Assembly: GCA_965364735.1 (NCBI GenBank)
Contig: CBDTYW010000179.1
Location: forward strand, 1 to 7,887
Reading direction: 5' to 3'
Length of the DNA: 7,887 nt
Source of the DNA: CBDTYW01 sp965364735
GTDB taxonomy: Bacteria > Actinomycetota > Nitriliruptoria > Nitriliruptorales > Nitriliruptoraceae
A program made the position numbers and the translations under genes. Under the pieces are notes generated by a model. The model worked only from the letters and a program-made list of their open reading frames with translations. It was not told the origin of the DNA and ran no database searches. Shown piece after piece: positions 1 through 6,548 of the stretch (position 1 is the first letter of the stretch; each line of letters opens with the position of its first letter).

Positions 1-1
1 C

Positions 2-706
2 TTCGGGCTGCTCGGTGCGTCGGTCGCGGCACTGCTCGCCGGGTCGATCTCCGCGTCCTCGTATCTGCCGCTCTACGTCCGGGCGGGACGCGGAGCCGGA
101 CCGGGCCTGACCGCGTGGTCGCTCGTCTTCTTCGTCATGGGGTGGACGAGCGGCGCCAACCTCTCGTCTCGTCTCCTCGACCGGATGGATCACCGGGCGA
201 TCGTCACACGTGGCTTCCTCGTGTCCATCTTCGGGATCACCTCGATCGCTGTGCTCACCGGGGTCAACGCGCCGCTCCCCGCGATCTTCGCGGCGTTCTT
301 CGTCGCCGGGATCGGTGCGGGCGGCGTGACCAATGCGTCGCTCACGCTGCTGCGAGAGCTGACCGATGACCATGAGGTCGGGCGGGCTGTCTCCGCACAT
401 CAGTTCATGCGCAACCAGGGCTTCACGATCGGGGCGGCGCTCGGTGGGACGGTGCTGCTCTTCGTCGTCGGCAACGCCGTCGGTGACGTCGAGATCGTGC
501 GTGATCTGCTCGGCGGCGGAGACGCTGCCGCCGCGCTCTCACCAGATGTCGCGGCTGCCGTCCGCCGGGGGTACGCGACGGCCACCGCCATCGGCGCCGT
601 GGTGGCGACGGTCGGGTTCCTGCCGCTGCTCGCGCTTCGTCGCCATCTCGACGCGGACGGCCGGATGATCGAAGACCCCGCGACGGTGCCTGCCGCAGTC
701 GGCTGA
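2..706 (+). CDS. MFS transporter, DHA2-like drug exporter (C-terminal part, 5' end outside window)
   Basis: The frame is open from the left edge to a TGA at 704-706, giving about 234 visible residues; the true start lies outside the window. The visible part alternates hydrophobic membrane segments with short polar loops: the opening FGLLGASVAALLAGSI stretch, a segment around WSLVFFVMGW, then FLVSIFGITSIAVLTG, AIFAAFFVAGIGAGG, the glycine-rich TIGAALGGTVLLFVVG and a last helix AIGAVVATVGFLPLLAL, ending in a short charged cytoplasmic tail. The NQGFTIGAALGGTVL stretch resembles the late helices of 14-TM drug:H+ antiporters (DHA2/EmrB type), and the long loop before the last helix also fits. By family it would export small hydrophobic compounds or drugs using the proton gradient. 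The substrate cannot be read from this fragment. Internal ATGs, such as the one at 137, fall inside the protein and are not starts. Confidence 0.85.
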   Translation, partial: FGLLGASVAALLAGSISASSYLPLYVRAGRGAGPGLTAWSLVFFVMGWTSGANLSSRLLDRMDHRAIVTRGFLVSIFGITSIAVLTGVNAPLPAIFAAFFVAGIGAGGVTNASLTLLRELTDDHEVGRAVSAHQFMRNQGFTIGAALGGTVLLFVVGNAVGDVEIVRDLLGGGDAAAALSPDVAAAVRRGYATATAIGAVVATVGFLPLLALRRHLDADGRMIEDPATVPAAVG

Positions 707-725
707 CCGCAACCACTCCACACGA

Positions 726-754
726 CGACGCCGCAGCATGCAGCTGCGGCGTCG
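726..754. terminator. GC-rich hairpin between convergent genes, likely bidirectional terminator
   Basis: The arms 726-737 and 743-754 are perfectly complementary over 12 bp (CGACGCCGCAGC against its reverse complement) with a 5-nt loop. The hairpin starts 20 bases after the MFS stop and lies 33 bases beyond the stop of the convergent SRPBCC gene, so it could end transcription from both sides. There is no clear U-tract, which is common for actinobacterial terminators. The hairpin is seen directly; the terminator role is inferred. Confidence 0.7.
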
Positions 755-786
755 CGTCGTCCGATGCGGGGTCGGACGGGAATGGG

Positions 787-1287
787 TCAGACGAAGGTGC
801 GGACGTTGGTGGTGTCCGGCTCGGTCACCTGGCCGTCCTGGACCGTTCCACGCCAGGAGCCCGTCGACGTGCGGCGCTCTTCGATGAACGAGGCGAAGTT
901 CTTGAGGTCCTGCTCGACGGCGCGATCGTCGAAGCCGAGGAAGGAGCCGATCTTCTCGATGGCTCCGTCGGGCTCGACGTCCATCTGGACGGTGAGGCGG
1001 GTGACCTCGTCGGAGATCTTGTGGAAGGTGATCACGCCGGCGTGGTCCGTCTCGCCGCGACGGGTGGTCCAGGCGATCCGCATGTCCGGAACCTGCTCGG
1101 TGATCGTCGTCGTGAACTCGCGCTCGACGCCGTCGATGTTGGTGTTCCAGCGCATGGTCACGTCATCGAGCTGCACGACCTTGTTGACGTTGTCCATGAA
1201 CTCCGAGAACATCTCGAACTGCGTCCACTGGTCATAGGCGACGCGGACGGGGACGGTGACGTGGGCGGCCTTCATGATGGTCTGCAT
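787..1287 (-). CDS. SRPBCC family protein (polyketide cyclase/dehydrase-like)
   Basis: This is a 166-residue soluble protein with the START/Bet v1-like helix-grip pattern. It opens with an N-terminal strand (KAAHVTVPVRVAYDQWTQFEMFSEFMDNV), the usual 'W..F..F..FM..V' start of this family. A run of beta strands follows (ITEQVPDMRIAWTTR, AGVITFHKI, TRLTVQMDVEP), then a long C-terminal helix (DRAVEQDLKNFASFIEER) and a STGSWRG tail typical of actinobacterial members. The fold binds hydrophobic ligands in a cavity; no catalytic residue or ligand can be assigned. The chosen ATG (1285-1287) has GAGGA seven bases upstream, so an upstream in-frame start at 1320 is unlikely. A second ATG four codons further in is possible but has worse spacing. 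The gene is divergent from the aconitase and convergent with the MFS gene. There is no signal peptide or membrane segment, so it is probably cytoplasmic. Confidence 0.85.
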   Translation of the reverse strand: MQTIMKAAHVTVPVRVAYDQWTQFEMFSEFMDNVNKVVQLDDVTMRWNTNIDGVEREFTTTITEQVPDMRIAWTTRRGETDHAGVITFHKISDEVTRLTVQMDVEPDGAIEKIGSFLGFDDRAVEQDLKNFASFIEERRTSTGSWRGTVQDGQVTEPDTTNVRTFV

Positions 1288-1294
1288 GTGGGGG

Positions 1295-1299
1295 TCCTC
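1295..1299 (-). promoter_or_regulatory. Ribosome binding site of the first SRPBCC gene
   Basis: GAGGA on the minus strand lies 7 bases before the ATG at 1287. It decides the start in favour of this codon over the upstream in-frame start at 1320. Confidence 0.7.
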
Positions 1300-1376
1300 G
1301 TGGTTGCGGGAGGCGTACACCTGAGGAGTCCCCGATCTCAGCCCGGTTCATACGTGACGGCTATGTTGCGGCCGCA

Positions 1377-1416
1377 GGTGCCCGGCGACGTCTGGCGGCC
1401 CGCTGGCTCGGGCACC
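1377..1416. repeat. Inverted repeat in the leader of the aconitase gene
   Basis: GGTGCCCG at 1377-1384 is the exact reverse complement of CGGGCACC at 1409-1416, with 24 bases between the arms. The repeat begins just after the palindrome TGCGGCCGCA (1367-1376) and ends 43 bases before the aconitase start. It could be an operator or an RNA stem in the 5' leader. In DNA this GC-rich, an 8-bp match over a short distance may be chance. The rest of the 1288-1459 gap shows no convincing -35/-10 pair; TATGTT at 1362-1367 is a weak -10 candidate on the plus strand. Confidence 0.3.
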
Positions 1417-1444
1417 GACACGCCGCATCACGTCGTCGACCCCC

Positions 1445-1453
1445 GAAGAAGGA
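1445..1453 (+). promoter_or_regulatory. Ribosome binding site of the aconitase gene
   Basis: The purine-rich GAAGAAGGA ends 6 bases before the GTG at 1460 and supports that GTG as the start codon. Confidence 0.7.
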
Positions 1454-1459
1454 CGTCCC

Positions 1460-3421
1460 GTGGAGTCCAACGTCACCCGCACGATCCTCGCCGAGCACCT
1501 GGTCGAGGGTGACCTCGAGCCCGGTGCTCCGATCGCGATCGGCATCGACCAGACGTTGACCCAGGACGCGACCGGGACGCTCGTGATGCTCGAGCTCGAG
1601 GCGATGGGCCTCGACCGTGTCCGGACCGAGCTCAGCGTCCAGTACGTCGACCACAACCTCATCCAGGAGGACCACAAGAACCCGGATGACCATCGGTTCC
1701 TCAAGTCCGCCTGCGAGCGGTTCGGGCTGCACTACTCGCGCCCCGGCAACGGGATCTCGCATGCGGTCCACATGGCGCGCTTCGGCCGTCCCGGGGCGAC
1801 GATGACCGGGTCGGACTCGCACACGCCGGCTGCCGGCGGGCTCGGGATGATCGCGATCGGCTCGGGCGGACTCGACGTCGCGCTGGCGATGGCCGGGGAG
1901 CCCCTGCGCATCACCTGCCCCGAGGTCTGGGGGATCGAGCTCACCGGTGAGCTGCCCGACTGGGTCTCCGCCAAGGACGTCATCCTCGAGATGCTCCGTC
2001 GCCACGATGTCGACGGCGGCGTCGGCCGGGTCATCGAGTACCACGGTCCCGGCGTCGCGTCGCTCACCGCGATGGATCGCCATGTGATCGCGAACATGGG
2101 CGCCGAGCTCGGCGCGACCTGCACGGTCTTCCCTGCGGACGACGAGGTCCGGCGCTACCTCGCCGCGCAGGGACGTGAGGACGTCTTCCGTGAGCTCGTC
2201 GTCGCTGACCCCACGTTCGACGTGACGGATGCCATCGACCTGTCGACGCTGGTGCCGCTGATCGCCAAGCCGACGTCGCCCGGCAACGTCGTCGAGGTCC
2301 GCGAGCTCGAGGGTGCCGTGATCTCGCAGTCCTACATCGGCTCGTCGGCCAACCCCGGCTACCGCGACTTCGCGGTTGCCGCGAAGATCCTCGAGGCTGC
2401 GGGCGCTCGCGTCGACGCGCGCGTCTCGTTCGACGTGAATCCTTCCTCACGCGCGGTGCTCAGCGACCTCATCCTGCACGGCGATCTCTTCACGCTGGTC
2501 ACCGCGGGTGGCCGGCTGCACCAGGCCGGCTGCAACGGATGCATCGGGATGGGGCAGGCCCCCGCCACCGACACGATCAGCCTGCGCACCACCCCGCGGA
2601 ACTTCCCGTCGCGCTCGGGCACGAAGGACGACCAGGTCCACCTCGTCTCACCGGAGACCGCGGTCGCGTCCGCGATCACGGGTGTGATCACCGACCCGCG
2701 CGACCTCGCGGAGAAGTTCGGGATCTCGTATCCGCGGGTGGCCCCGCCGGAGTCGCCGACGATCGACGACGACCTCCTCCAGCCGCCGCTCCCGCCCGAG
2801 GAGGCAGCGCAGGTCCAGCTCGTCAAGGGGCCGAACATCGACCGGCTGCCGGAGCTCGACGCGCTCCCGGACACCCTCGAGCTGCCCGTGATCCTCGCGA
2901 TGGGCGATGACATCTCGACCGACTCGATCCTTCGTGCCGGCGCGGAGGTGCTGCCGTTCCGGTCGAACATCCCGGCGATCAGCCGGTTCGCGTTCGACGT
3001 CGTCGACCCGACCTACCACGACCGCGCGGTCGAGGTCCGCGACCATGGCCTCGGTGGACACGCAGTGGTGGCAGGTGACAACTACGGGCAGGGTTCGTCG
3101 CGTGAGCACGCTGCCATCGCCCCGCGCTACCTCGGCCTCCGGCTCGTCCTCGCGGTCGGCTACGCGCGCATCCACTGGCAGAACCTCGCGAACTTCGGGG
3201 TCGTTGCCGGCGAGATCGACCGGGCGGATCGCGAGCGGCTCGAGCAGGGCGACGTGCTCCGGGTGACCGGTCTTCGTGACATCGTCGGGTCGGGTGCTGA
3301 GACCTTCACGGTGGAGGTCGAGGGCAAGGAGCCGATCACCGCGCGGCTGCGGCTGAGCGATCGTCAACGCCAGCACGTCCTCGCCGGCGGGACGACCAAC
3401 TGGATGCGCGAACGGCTCTAG
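1460..3421 (+). CDS. Aconitate hydratase, short (Aquifex-like) type
   Basis: This 653-residue member of the aconitase superfamily would interconvert citrate and isocitrate via cis-aconitate in the TCA cycle. The catalytic domain spans roughly residues 1-430, with YVDHN at 62-66, GISHAVH at 98-104, and GSDSHTPAAGGLGMIAIG from 117. The cluster region is GCNGCIG, with Cys358 and Cys361 as two Fe-S ligands. After a proline-rich linker near 430-450 comes the swivel domain (about 470-650), with GDDISTDSILRAG from 482 and NYGQGSSREHAA containing Ser547 and Arg548, the substrate-binding and catalytic loop. The length is well below the roughly 900 residues of AcnA or AcnB and matches the 640-660 residue Aquifex-type group. 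The swivel is in the AcnA order, at the C-terminus. Where most aconitases have IGSCTN, carrying the first cluster Cys, this protein reads IGSSAN (residues 293-298), so Ser296 replaces that Cys; this may be typical of the subfamily. A homoaconitase or other dehydratase role cannot be excluded. The start is GTG with a good ribosome binding site, and the stop overlaps that of the next gene. Confidence 0.9.
   Translation: MESNVTRTILAEHLVEGDLEPGAPIAIGIDQTLTQDATGTLVMLELEAMGLDRVRTELSVQYVDHNLIQEDHKNPDDHRFLKSACERFGLHYSRPGNGISHAVHMARFGRPGATMTGSDSHTPAAGGLGMIAIGSGGLDVALAMAGEPLRITCPEVWGIELTGELPDWVSAKDVILEMLRRHDVDGGVGRVIEYHGPGVASLTAMDRHVIANMGAELGATCTVFPADDEVRRYLAAQGREDVFRELVVADPTFDVTDAIDLSTLVPLIAKPTSPGNVVEVRELEGAVISQSYIGSSANPGYRDFAVAAKILEAAGARVDARVSFDVNPSSRAVLSDLILHGDLFTLVTAGGRLHQAGCNGCIGMGQAPATDTISLRTTPRNFPSRSGTKDDQVHLVSPETAVASAITGVITDPRDLAEKFGISYPRVAPPESPTIDDDLLQPPLPPEEAAQVQLVKGPNIDRLPELDALPDTLELPVILAMGDDISTDSILRAGAEVLPFRSNIPAISRFAFDVVDPTYHDRAVEVRDHGLGGHAVVAGDNYGQGSSREHAAIAPRYLGLRLVLAVGYARIHWQNLANFGVVAGEIDRADRERLEQGDVLRVTGLRDIVGSGAETFTVEVEGKEPITARLRLSDRQRQHVLAGGTTNWMRERL
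3418..3421. other. Shared CTAG stop of two convergent genes
   Basis: The palindrome CTAG gives a TAG stop on the plus strand (3419-3421, aconitase) and a TAG stop on the minus strand (3420-3418, second SRPBCC gene). The coding regions thus meet with no spacer, so any terminator for either gene must lie inside the other. Confidence 0.9.
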
Positions 3422-3924
3422 ACGGCGTAGCGGTCGCGGTGCTTCCGCATGTACTCCGCCAGCTGGCCGAGCGACGGGGCGGCGCCCTTGCCGAACTGCG
3501 CGCCGATCTGCGTGGCGACCCGGCTGAGCGGACCGCGCCCCGTCAGCGCGTACGTCCAGACGAACTCGCACTCGTCGTCGCCGCGCGGCTCGAGGAGGTA
3601 GTCCTCGGCGAACGAACGGAACAGCGGGACCTGTCCGGAGGAGAAGTGGAACGAGAAGCGCCGCCCCTCCTCCCATCGGAAGAACTGCTCGGTCACGGTC
3701 AGGAACTTCTGCGTCGTGATGTCGCGCGTCGCGTTCGCGCCGAGCGGCGAGGTCCAGACGACCTTGTCGACCGGGTCCATCCAGACCGGCCAGCTGTCCG
3801 GGTCCTCGAAGCAACGGAACGTTGCTTCCGCGGAGGCCGGGATCACCTGGCGCATCGTCGTGACGACCGGCGCGGTCTCGAAGAACGTCGCGTCGACGGG
3901 CTCGTAGGAGAAGGAGATGGCCAC
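3418..3924 (-). CDS. SRPBCC family protein
   Basis: This 168-residue protein has a START/Bet v1-like pattern. VVTTMRQVIPASAEATFRCFEDPDSWPVWMDPVDKVVWTSP (about 20-60) is the first strand, two short helices and the 'W..W...V..V.W' segment of the polyketide cyclase/dehydrase family. Strands follow (FLTVTEQFFRWEEGRRFSFHF, FAEDYLLEPR, CEFVWTYAL), then a long C-terminal helix (GAAPSLGQLAEYMRKHRDRY). It is a different subfamily from the SRPBCC protein at 787-1287, so this is not a recent duplication. The ligand and activity are unknown. The start is a GTG at 3922-3924 without a clear ribosome binding site; an internal ATG (residue 24) would cut into the fold. The gene lies 78 bases downstream of the hydrolase on the same strand, and translation may depend on that transcript. 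The 3925-4002 gap holds no clear hairpin; TAGCGT about 35 bases before the GTG is a weak -10 candidate. Confidence 0.8.
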   Translation of the reverse strand: MAISFSYEPVDATFFETAPVVTTMRQVIPASAEATFRCFEDPDSWPVWMDPVDKVVWTSPLGANATRDITTQKFLTVTEQFFRWEEGRRFSFHFSSGQVPLFRSFAEDYLLEPRGDDECEFVWTYALTGRGPLSRVATQIGAQFGKGAAPSLGQLAEYMRKHRDRYAV

Positions 3925-4002
3925 GCGGCTGCCGATCGGGACGGGGCCGCCGACGCTACCGGTCCCGTCGTCGGCAGCACCGTGACGCGAAGAGGATGAG
4001 CG

Positions 4003-4635
4003 TCAGATGGTCGCGCTCTGACCCCAGCCGAGCGCGAGCACCTCGATGCCGTCGGCCTCCAGACCCGCCGACGCCATGTTCGGCAGGATCGTCCGGCCGA
4101 GCGGGGTGAGGTAGAAGTCATGGATCGGCACCACGATGCGGGGCGCGACGCGGCGAGCGAACGCGACCGCGTCGGTCGTCGAGGTCCACGGGGCCATCAG
4201 CGGAAGGGCGAGGACCTCGGCGGACGTCGTCAGACCGAAGCTGTCGCCGGGATGGGTGAGGACGCCGTCGACCGTCCATGCCCGGTTGGTCACCGGGTCG
4301 GCGACGTGAGGGAGCGCCTCGTGGAAGAGGTCCTCGGCCGTCGCGTTCGCCGGCGTGGTGTCCAGGACCTCGATGTCGGCCTTGGCGAGCAGGCGGGCGA
4401 CGTCGGCGTTGGCATGGATCCGCACGTCGGTCCCGCGGTCGATGAGCCACTGGACGAACTCGGGCTTCACGTGGTCGGCGTGGGCGTGGGTGATCAGGAC
4501 CTGCTGGACCTCACCGATCGTGTCGAGGTCGACCTCGCCGGAGTCGAAGGTGAAGAACCCCGGGTCGAGCAGCGTCGTGCCAGCGTCCGAGGTCACGGTC
4601 ATGCAGGAGTTGGACAGACGGCGAAGCACGGCCAT
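4003..4635 (-). CDS. Metallo-beta-lactamase fold hydrolase (UlaG-like)
   Basis: This 210-residue MBL-fold protein carries the metal-binding signature HAHADH at residues 50-55 (LITHAHADH), preceded by the usual strand-turn with an aspartate (TTLLDPGFF, 21-28). Further candidate metal or active-site residues are His128 in LTHPGDSFGL (the HPGDS turn of UlaG/YycJ-like members) and His172 in VVPIHDFYLT. Size and motif order fit the 'MBL fold metallo-hydrolase' group of about 210-220 residues. Such proteins bind one or two Zn/Mn/Fe ions and hydrolyse esters, phosphodiesters or lactones; the substrate here is not known. The ATG at 4633-4635 has GGGAG seven bases upstream. An open extension to 4785 overlaps the divergent WYL gene, is rich in Arg and Ser, and is not believed. 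The gene is divergent from the WYL regulator and upstream of an SRPBCC gene. No signal peptide is seen. Confidence 0.88.
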   Translation of the reverse strand: MAVLRRLSNSCMTVTSDAGTTLLDPGFFTFDSGEVDLDTIGEVQQVLITHAHADHVKPEFVQWLIDRGTDVRIHANADVARLLAKADIEVLDTTPANATAEDLFHEALPHVADPVTNRAWTVDGVLTHPGDSFGLTTSAEVLALPLMAPWTSTTDAVAFARRVAPRIVVPIHDFYLTPLGRTILPNMASAGLEADGIEVLALGWGQSATI

Positions 4636-4642
4636 GCGATGG

Positions 4643-4647
4643 CTCCC
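4643..4647 (-). promoter_or_regulatory. Ribosome binding site of the MBL-fold hydrolase gene
   Basis: GGGAG on the minus strand ends 7 bases before the ATG at 4635. It fixes the start there rather than at the in-frame codon at 4785. Confidence 0.65.
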
Positions 4648-4682
4648 GGAGTTGGTGTCGCTGATCCAACCATGCGGCCTCC

Positions 4683-4698
4683 ACGAGCGCCCGCTCGT
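4683..4698. promoter_or_regulatory. Perfect inverted repeat in the hydrolase/WYL divergent promoter region, candidate operator
   Basis: ACGAGCG-CC-CGCTCGT is a perfect 7-bp dyad with a 2-base centre, inside the 88-bp gap between two divergent start codons. It abuts TACGCT (4698-4703), which fits the TAnnnT actinobacterial -10 pattern and would put a plus-strand transcript start about 14 bases before the WYL ATG. No good -35 is visible. A dyad overlapping the -10 beside a regulator gene suggests autoregulation and control of the hydrolase. The dyad is seen; its role is inferred. Confidence 0.4.
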
Positions 4699-4723
4699 AC
4701 GCTGTCCCGAGAGCCGGGGTCGG

Positions 4724-6538
4724 ATGATGGTGAAGCTGGGGCAGTCGAGAGGACGAGCGCAGCGCGTGGTCGCGCTGGCGGCCATCCTGCGGACCGAGGC
4801 GCGCTCACGCGACCAGATCCGGGCCCGGTTCGGGCTCTACGAACCTGAGGGCGAGACCTCGCGCAAGAGGTTTCAGCGAGACCTCGACGATCTGCGGGCT
4901 GCCGGCGTGCCCGTGAGCGAACAGGACGGCGTCTATCGGATCGCCGCGACCCACGAGCCGCGGTTCTCGCAGGAGGAGCTCGACGCGCTCGCGCGTCTCG
5001 GTGGCGTCGTCGCGGACCCGGCGACCGGGATCGCGCTCGCGCAGCTCATGGGGGGCGCGGACGCCTACCCGGACGTCCGCGCGTCGGCTTGGGTCGCTGC
5101 GGCGCTGCCGGAGCACCCGGCGCTCATGGTCGAGGGCCGACGGGTCGCGTTCACCTACCGCGACGCCGAGGGACGCGAGACGACGCGCGACCTCGAGCCC
5201 TGGATCCGGCTGTGTCGCCGCGGCCTCTGGTACGTGTGCGGCTGGGACCACCTGCGCGACGCGCAGCGCTACTTCCGGATCGACCGCATCCTGGGGGAGG
5301 TCACCGACGTCGGACCAGCCGTCGTGACGCCGCCCGAGCACCCGCCCCGCGACATCGCGCCCGGCGACCTCGGCCCCGTCACGATGCGTCTGCCGACGAA
5401 CGCGTTCGCCGCTGCCGAGCGCATGGGGGCGACCGTCGTCGAGGAGCTCGTCGGCGAGGTCACGATGGCGTTCCCCGGCCTGCGGGACGAGTCGGCGATC
5501 GGGTTCGCCCTGCGTCAAGGTGGAGTGATCATCGACCCCTTCGAGCTCGAGCTCGAACGGGTGCGTCGCCGGACGCTCGTCGCGGAAACCCACGGCGGGC
5601 CCGCACCGGACGTCCCCGCCGTGGTGGCGAAGCCGCCGGGGTCCCGCCCCACCCTGTCCGCTCAGCACCTGCGGCGGCTGCTCGCCCTGCCCGGGTGGCT
5701 GTCGTCGCGGGAGGACGTGGACGTCGAGGAGGTCGCGCGCGGGTTCGGCTGCTCGGTCGAGGACGTCCACGACGACGTCGAGCTGCTGGCGGACATCACG
5801 CTTCCGTCCTTCGGCGAAGTCGTCGACGTGATGATCGACGAGGAGGGGCTCGTGCACTGCAACCCCTCAGCGATCGTCCCCATGGAGATGTCGGCCTCGG
5901 ACCTGGCTGCGCTCCGGCTGCTCGTCGAGACGGCAGAGACCGTGCTCGCTGACGGCAACCGTGCCCGCCTCGTGCCCGGCCTCGCCGCGCTCGGCAAACG
6001 CCTCGACACGCTCCATGCCCCGTCGGTGGCGCACGTGATCCCGACGCGTCCGGCGGTCGAGCTGCTCCGCCCCGCCTGCGGGACCAGCCGCGTCGTGACG
6101 TTCGACTACGAGCGTGCCGACGGGACCAAGCGACGCCGACAGGTGGTACCGCTGGACCTCGCGACGTCGCAGGGCAACGTGCAGCTTCTCGCGTACGACC
6201 TCGATGCGGGTGCGGGGCGCTGCTTCCGGCTCGACCGCATGAACGCCATCATCGTCACCGACGAGATCGTCGCGGTCCCGGACACGCCGCTGCCGGCCCC
6301 GGAGTGGATCCCGTCAGAGGCAGCGATCGACGTGGTCATCCGCGCCACACCACCCGGGACCTGGGTGTTCGCGATGATGCGGCCGGAGTCGGTCCACCTG
6401 GACGACGACGGACGGAGGTGGGCGCGGATCCGCACCGACGCTCCGGACCGGCTCGTCGAACACGTCCTCGCCTCGGCCGGGCATGCGGAGATCGTCAGCC
6501 CTCCTGAGCTGCGGGCCCGTCTGGTGGATGTCACCTGA
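4724..6538 (+). CDS. Double WYL-domain transcriptional regulator, PafB-PafC fusion-like
   Basis: This 604-residue protein has two tandem copies of the HTH-WYL-WCX layout. The first, PafB-like half has a winged-HTH at about 8-75 (RAQRVVALAAILRT to RKRFQRDLDDLRAAGVPV). Its WYL domain at about 133-195 has WYV (169-171) in place of WYL and the RYFRIDRI strand with Arg185 and Arg188, followed by a WCX domain at about 217-287. The second, PafC-like half has an HTH-like segment at about 312-360 (HLRRLLALPGWL, VEEVARGFGCSVEDV) and a WYL domain at about 450-515 with QLL (487-489) in place of WYL and the CFRLDRM strand, then a WCX domain at about 535-600. PafB and PafC are usually adjacent genes in actinobacteria and act together as a DNA-damage response activator, the WYL parts sensing nucleic acid; fused forms occur. 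No proteasome or pup genes are in this window, so it could be a paralogue with another role. The start is taken at the first of two ATGs (4724 and 4727; a GTG follows at 4730). The upstream open frame to 4355 is antisense to the hydrolase and is rejected. Confidence 0.85.
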   Translation: MMVKLGQSRGRAQRVVALAAILRTEARSRDQIRARFGLYEPEGETSRKRFQRDLDDLRAAGVPVSEQDGVYRIAATHEPRFSQEELDALARLGGVVADPATGIALAQLMGGADAYPDVRASAWVAAALPEHPALMVEGRRVAFTYRDAEGRETTRDLEPWIRLCRRGLWYVCGWDHLRDAQRYFRIDRILGEVTDVGPAVVTPPEHPPRDIAPGDLGPVTMRLPTNAFAAAERMGATVVEELVGEVTMAFPGLRDESAIGFALRQGGVIIDPFELELERVRRRTLVAETHGGPAPDVPAVVAKPPGSRPTLSAQHLRRLLALPGWLSSREDVDVEEVARGFGCSVEDVHDDVELLADITLPSFGEVVDVMIDEEGLVHCNPSAIVPMEMSASDLAALRLLVETAETVLADGNRARLVPGLAALGKRLDTLHAPSVAHVIPTRPAVELLRPACGTSRVVTFDYERADGTKRRRQVVPLDLATSQGNVQLLAYDLDAGAGRCFRLDRMNAIIVTDEIVAVPDTPLPAPEWIPSEAAIDVVIRATPPGTWVFAMMRPESVHLDDDGRRWARIRTDAPDRLVEHVLASAGHAEIVSPPELRARLVDVT

Positions 6539-6548
6539 CGTTGTTCGC

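Noticed and set aside
764..1237. Plus-strand open frame opposite the first SRPBCC gene
   Set aside because: The minus-strand SRPBCC protein has family motifs and a good ribosome binding site; this frame is a Ser/Val/Thr-rich shadow.
1362..1367. TATGTT as a -10 element for the aconitase promoter
   Set aside because: No acceptable -35 at 16-19 bases upstream, so it is noted only as a weak candidate and not listed as a promoter.
1361..2083. Minus-strand open frame of 240 codons opposite the aconitase start
   Set aside because: It covers the aconitase N-terminus and its leader and has shadow-like composition and no recognisable domain.
2648..3814. Long minus-strand open frame (388 codons) opposite the aconitase and SRPBCC genes
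   Set aside because: It is antisense to clear aconitase motifs, is rich in Arg, Asp and Pro with no domain, and is the usual stop-free shadow in GC-rich DNA.
4355..4723. N-terminal extension of the WYL regulator to an upstream ATG
   Set aside because: It would overlap most of the MBL hydrolase in antisense and adds a Ser/Arg/Trp-rich segment unlike any HTH regulator.
4636..4785. N-terminal extension of the MBL hydrolase to 4785
   Set aside because: The ATG at 4635 has a well-spaced GGGAG, and the extension overlaps the WYL coding start and has no MBL similarity.
5089..5952. Plus-strand open frame of 287 codons within the WYL gene
   Set aside because: It is a Gly/Arg/Pro-rich out-of-frame shadow of the two WYL modules.
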